A stretch of DNA of 46,855 bases. Origin: Calditrichota bacterium (GTDB taxonomy: Bacteria > Calditrichota > Calditrichia > RBG-13-44-9 > J042). Below, one piece after another: positions 43,758 to 46,855 of this stretch. Position 1 is the stretch's first letter, and the number at the start of each line of letters is the position of its first letter. Made by a program: the position numbers and the translations under genes. The notes beneath the pieces were generated by a model that had not been told where the DNA came from, made no database searches, and saw only the letters and a list, made by a program, of their open reading frames with translations. The stretch spans positions 1-46,855 of the forward strand of contig JAADJD010000059.1 in NCBI GenBank assembly GCA_013150955.1, written 5' to 3'.

Positions 43758-45719
43758 ATGAAGGAATTCAAACCGTTTGTACCCGCCGATACGGATCTCA
43801 AAGAGTTTACGTTTCGGGCGGTACTGCTGGGAGTACTGATGGCGCTGGCCCTGGGAGCGGCCAACGCGTATCTGGGAATGAAAGCCGGTTTGACCGTTGC
43901 GGCCACATTCCCGGCTGCTGTGGTGGCCATGGCGGCCTTGCGCATTTTTAACGGCACCGTGCTGGAAGAAAACATCGCCCGTACCACCGCTTCCGTGGGT
44001 GAAGCCCTCATTGCCGGTGCCATTTTTACCATTCCCGCATTTGTGATTAGCGGTGTGTGGGAACAGCTGCATTACTGGGAAAGCACCCTGATCATGCTGG
44101 TGGGTGGTGTGCTGGGGGTGCTTTTTGTGATCATTTTGCGGCGTTCGCTGGTGGAAGAAGCCGATTTGCCCTTCCCGGAAAGCGTGGCGGCGGCGGAGAT
44201 CGTTAAAGCCGGTCAGGGCGGACAGACGGGAGCCGTTTACGTATTTAGTAGTATGGGACTGGCTGCTCTCTGGGAATTGATTAAAAATTCGAATGGCATT
44301 CAGATTGTCAAGGATTACAGTCGAACCTTTTACACCATGGCCAGCTCGAAGATCGAGATGCTGGGCCAGAAAATTTCATATGGTGGGGGGTTCATCTTCG
44401 AGACCCCGGCGGCCTCTCCGGCACTGGTGGGGGTGGGATTCATCGTGGGCCTGCGGGTTGCGGCGGTCCTGTTTGCCGGCGCCCTGATGGGATGGCTGTT
44501 CCTGGTGCCCGTGGGAATTTTCATGAATCCCGGATTGAATGAGCTGCTGGCCGGTGGACAGCATTCCTGGAAAGACATTGCCATGGAAGTCTGGTTCCGG
44601 CAGATTCGACCGCTGGCGGTGGGTACCATGATTGTTGCGGCGTTCTATACCCTGTATAATCTGCGGGGAGCGCTTTTTTCTGGCATTTCCAAGGCCCTGA
44701 CGGATCTGCGAAAGGCCAAGGTCCACGAAGGCGAAGTGAGCCGCCTGGAAATCGATCTGGATTTTAAGAAGGTCCTGATCGCCATCGGCTTAATGGCCAT
44801 CCCGACCTTCATTTTATATGAATTTTTCAGCGGTTCCGTGGGTGGTGCCCTTTTCCTGACCTTTATTATGATTGTTCTGGGATTTCTGTTTACCGCCGTT
44901 GCCGGTTATCTGGTGGGATTGGTGGGAAGCTCCAATAATCCCATTAGCGGATTGACCCTTTCGGCGTTGTTAATTTCTGCAGTGGTGATGGTTGCCCTGG
45001 GCATTACCGGTCCCAGCGGCGTGATGGGCGTGCTGGGCGTGGCCGGCGTGGTGTGCTGTGCCGCGGGAATTGCTGGCGATATGACCCAGGACCTGAAAGT
45101 GGGGCACATCCTGGGTGGAACCCCCTGGCGCATGGAATTGGGAGAAATTATCGGCGTGATAATCGCGTCTTTGTTTCTGGTGTGGCCCATGTGGGCGATG
45201 GACAGCGTTTACCACATTGGAAGTGAAGAACTCCCCGCCCCTCAGGCCGGTTTAATGGCTCTGATGGCCAAAGGGATCGTTGGCGGCGAAATGGCCTGGC
45301 CGCTGGTGGTGGCGGGTATGTTCCTGGCTGTGGGATTGATTCTGATTAAAGCCCCATCCCCCATGTTGATTGCTGTGGGCATGTACCTGCCGCTGCACTC
45401 GACCTTTGCCATCTTTGTTGGCGGCATCGTCCGCTGGTTGCTGGAACTGGCCATGAAAAAACGTCACTATTCCGATGAAGAGCAAACCCGTGCGGAAAAC
45501 ATCGGAGTGTTGCTGTCTTCGGGATTGATTGCGGGAGAAGCGCTGATGGCCGTGTTTCTGGCCTTTCTGGTGCTGGGCACCGATCTGGCCGGAAGTACTT
45601 TTAAACTTAGCGATTATGGTCTGGAACAGCCCAGCGTGTTGCTGGGATTGCTGGTGTTTGTTGGGCTAATCTATTTGCTGGTGGGCATTCCTTTGAAGAA
45701 AGCCCGTACCTCTTCATAA
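43758..45719 (+). CDS. OPT-family oligopeptide transporter
   Basis: The 653-residue protein has about 15 membrane helices and the OPT features LGAANAYLGMKAGLTVAATF near residue 35, the NNPISGLTLSALL motif near residue 395, and a long helical C-terminal half. The family takes up small peptides or metal chelates with protons; the exact substrate cannot be read. GGAGG 8 bases before the ATG fits. It is a single-gene unit with its own terminator. Confidence 0.92.
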   Translation: MKEFKPFVPADTDLKEFTFRAVLLGVLMALALGAANAYLGMKAGLTVAATFPAAVVAMAALRIFNGTVLEENIARTTASVGEALIAGAIFTIPAFVISGVWEQLHYWESTLIMLVGGVLGVLFVIILRRSLVEEADLPFPESVAAAEIVKAGQGGQTGAVYVFSSMGLAALWELIKNSNGIQIVKDYSRTFYTMASSKIEMLGQKISYGGGFIFETPAASPALVGVGFIVGLRVAAVLFAGALMGWLFLVPVGIFMNPGLNELLAGGQHSWKDIAMEVWFRQIRPLAVGTMIVAAFYTLYNLRGALFSGISKALTDLRKAKVHEGEVSRLEIDLDFKKVLIAIGLMAIPTFILYEFFSGSVGGALFLTFIMIVLGFLFTAVAGYLVGLVGSSNNPISGLTLSALLISAVVMVALGITGPSGVMGVLGVAGVVCCAAGIAGDMTQDLKVGHILGGTPWRMELGEIIGVIIASLFLVWPMWAMDSVYHIGSEELPAPQAGLMALMAKGIVGGEMAWPLVVAGMFLAVGLILIKAPSPMLIAVGMYLPLHSTFAIFVGGIVRWLLELAMKKRHYSDEEQTRAENIGVLLSSGLIAGEALMAVFLAFLVLGTDLAGSTFKLSDYGLEQPSVLLGLLVFVGLIYLLVGIPLKKARTSS

Positions 45720-45734
45720 TTCCATACTGAGAAT

Positions 45735-45768
45735 AAACGGGAGCACCTGCCCATGTGCTCCCGTTTTT
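45735..45768 (+). terminator. Rho-independent terminator after the OPT gene
   Basis: AAACGGGAGCAC (45735-45746) pairs perfectly over 12 bases with GTGCTCCCGTTT (45755-45766), followed by T residues. It lies 16 bases after the transporter stop. The A/T ends make it usable on both strands. Confidence 0.9.
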
Positions 45769-45837
45769 ATCTATTAAGGCGTCCCTGGCGGGATTGCCAA
45801 CCCATCCCCAACATTCCCGCAAGTGATGGAGGAAAGG

Positions 45838-46695
45838 ATGAAGGCAGCTTCTAAGCGGTTGGATCGTTTCTGGCAGGGAAAGCGGGTACTGATTACCGGC
45901 GCCTCTTCCGGGCTGGGCTGGGCGGTGGTTCAGGCGCTGGCACCTTATCGGGTTCACTTTGGACTGCTGGCCCGGCGGGAGGATCGGTTGCGGGAGCTGG
46001 CCGATCAGTTGCGTTCCAGCGGAAGCAAATTCTGGTTCCGTGCCTGCGATGTGCGCCATCGCGCTCAGGTGGAACAGGCTGTCCACGATTTTGCCCAACA
46101 TGCCGGCGGACTGGATGTCGTCTGGGCCAACAGCGGTATCAGTCTGGATACATCGTTTGCGAAATGGAACTGGCAGGCGGTGGAGGATGTCATCCACACC
46201 AATCTGTTGGGTGCCCTGTATACCATCCGGGCGGGACTGGAAATTATGGTACCGCAGGGGCATGGGCACGTGGTGGGAATTGCGTCGGTGGCATCCATGC
46301 GGGGACTTCCGGGAAGGGGCATCTACAGTCTGACGAAAATAGGCCTGGCGTATTATCTGGAGAGTCTGGCCGGGGAGCTTCCGGAAATTCGCTTTCATAT
46401 CATTCATCCGGGCTACGTCCGTACGCCGATCATCGAGGGCAATCCCAATGTCATGTGGGTGGTACCGGCAGATGTTGCCGCCCGGAAGATGATTCGGGCG
46501 GTGGCGAAGGGTAAATCGCGTTTCATTTTTCCCTGGCAGATGAAATGGCTGTATCATCTGGTGCAGTGCCTGCCCGAACCCCTGTACCTCTGGCTGGCCA
46601 AAAAAGCGGCCGGCATGACCCGTCCGGCCGGGGTCCATCAGGATCCGGAACGGGTGTATTCCTCAGCAAACGACCCATCCCCCGGCAACCGATGA
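45838..46695 (+). CDS. Short-chain dehydrogenase/reductase
   Basis: ATG 45838 is chosen because GGAGG is 5 bases upstream; in-frame GTG/ATG codons at 45823-45828 lie before that site. The 285-residue protein has the Rossmann motif TGASSGLG near residue 20, NSGIS, the catalytic Ser in IASVAS and Tyr-x-x-x-Lys in IYSLTK. Residues about 240-262 form a hydrophobic C-terminal segment that may touch the membrane, as in DltE-like and 3-ketosphinganine-reductase-like SDRs. It could serve the sphingolipid genes 7 kb away, but that is weak inference. The substrate is unknown. Confidence 0.88.
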   Translation: MKAASKRLDRFWQGKRVLITGASSGLGWAVVQALAPYRVHFGLLARREDRLRELADQLRSSGSKFWFRACDVRHRAQVEQAVHDFAQHAGGLDVVWANSGISLDTSFAKWNWQAVEDVIHTNLLGALYTIRAGLEIMVPQGHGHVVGIASVASMRGLPGRGIYSLTKIGLAYYLESLAGELPEIRFHIIHPGYVRTPIIEGNPNVMWVVPADVAARKMIRAVAKGKSRFIFPWQMKWLYHLVQCLPEPLYLWLAKKAAGMTRPAGVHQDPERVYSSANDPSPGNR

Positions 46696-46761
46696 AGACT
46701 CGTCTTCGTCTTCCTGATCGCGAATGCTTTGACCGCCATCGAAATCCCGTTGTGGAACGCT

Positions 46762-46855
46762 AATCCCAAATAATGCACTAAAACCACGAATCACGCGAAT
46801 GAATCCAATAAATATCAACAAAATAGCGATTAAATCCCGGAACACAGTTTTTATC
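46762..46855. repeat. MITE-like intergenic repeat, copy 11, cut by window end
   Basis: Left half of a copy beginning TAATCCCAAATAATGCACTA, orientation as copy 2; the right half lies beyond the window. Confidence 0.85.

Noticed and set aside
45838-46695. Assignment of the dehydrogenase as 3-ketosphinganine reductase
   Set aside because: It has general SDR motifs and a hydrophobic tail, but it is 7 kb from the sphingolipid genes with unrelated genes between.
46692-46763. 23-codon frame overlapping the dehydrogenase stop by ATGA
   Set aside because: The overlap is suggestive, but the peptide is short, has no known family and ends exactly at a MITE copy; it is probably chance.

Overview
The window looks like chromosomal DNA of a Gram-negative bacterium of the FCB superphylum. 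A relative of Calditrichota, KSB1 or Ignavibacteria is the best guess from content. The signs are: an exported protein with a FlgD-like C-terminal sorting domain of the PNPFN type, a serine palmitoyltransferase of the Bacteroidetes style, an exported tricorn protease, an outer-membrane barrel, very heme-rich cytochromes, and intergenic space full of short palindromic mobile repeats. This assignment is inference; there is no rRNA or tRNA to anchor it.

Layout. (1) 1-1100: the 5' part of a minus-strand lipoprotein that runs off the window, then a repeat and a large hairpin. (2) 1.1-9.3 kb: a divergent multiheme-cytochrome locus. A 19-heme and a 17-heme protein, each fused to a b-type membrane domain, flank a 162-bp control region. 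The plus-strand side continues with an 18-heme NapC-like membrane cytochrome and a tetraheme c554-type cytochrome, and ends at a strong terminator. These four genes encode 58 predicted c-heme sites. (3) 9.8-17.6 kb: two kinase/NtrC-type regulator pairs, the first with a c-type heme sensor domain, followed by two small paralogous membrane proteins. (4) 17.6-25.5 kb: a near-complete molybdenum-cofactor locus with mobA, a Moco riboswitch, moaA, a MOT1-type molybdate transporter, a moaC-mogA fusion, moeA, moaD, moaE and a convergent moeB-rhodanese gene. (5) 26.0-33.0 kb: a ZIP transporter, an array of about 131-bp units each made of short hairpins, a glycoside hydrolase 3/serine-hydrolase fusion whose hydrolase motifs are degenerate, a small exported protein, an exported alpha/beta hydrolase and an outer-membrane barrel. 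(6) 33.0-46.9 kb: tricorn protease, a probable sphingolipid pair (serine palmitoyltransferase and YghO-type ceramide synthase), metF, a PPi-type phosphofructokinase, a DUF4185 exported protein, an OPT transporter and a short-chain dehydrogenase.

How parts may work together. The cytochrome locus can be read as a quinol-linked electron conduit: b-type membrane modules and a NapC-like anchor on one side, long heme wires and a small soluble carrier on the other. The neighbouring heme-bearing kinase is placed to report redox state. The Moco locus covers every step from GTP to a guanylated cofactor plus molybdate uptake, and the riboswitch can gate moaA translation by closing a stem over its ribosome binding site. 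No molybdoenzyme lies in the window.

The most striking non-coding feature is a MITE-like element of about 165-185 bp, present at 11 loci and in both orientations, with terminal inverted repeats of the CCCAGATTATGCAT type. Copies are nested inside one another, one interruption is flanked by a repeated TTA, and several copies abut or overlap the stop codons of genes.
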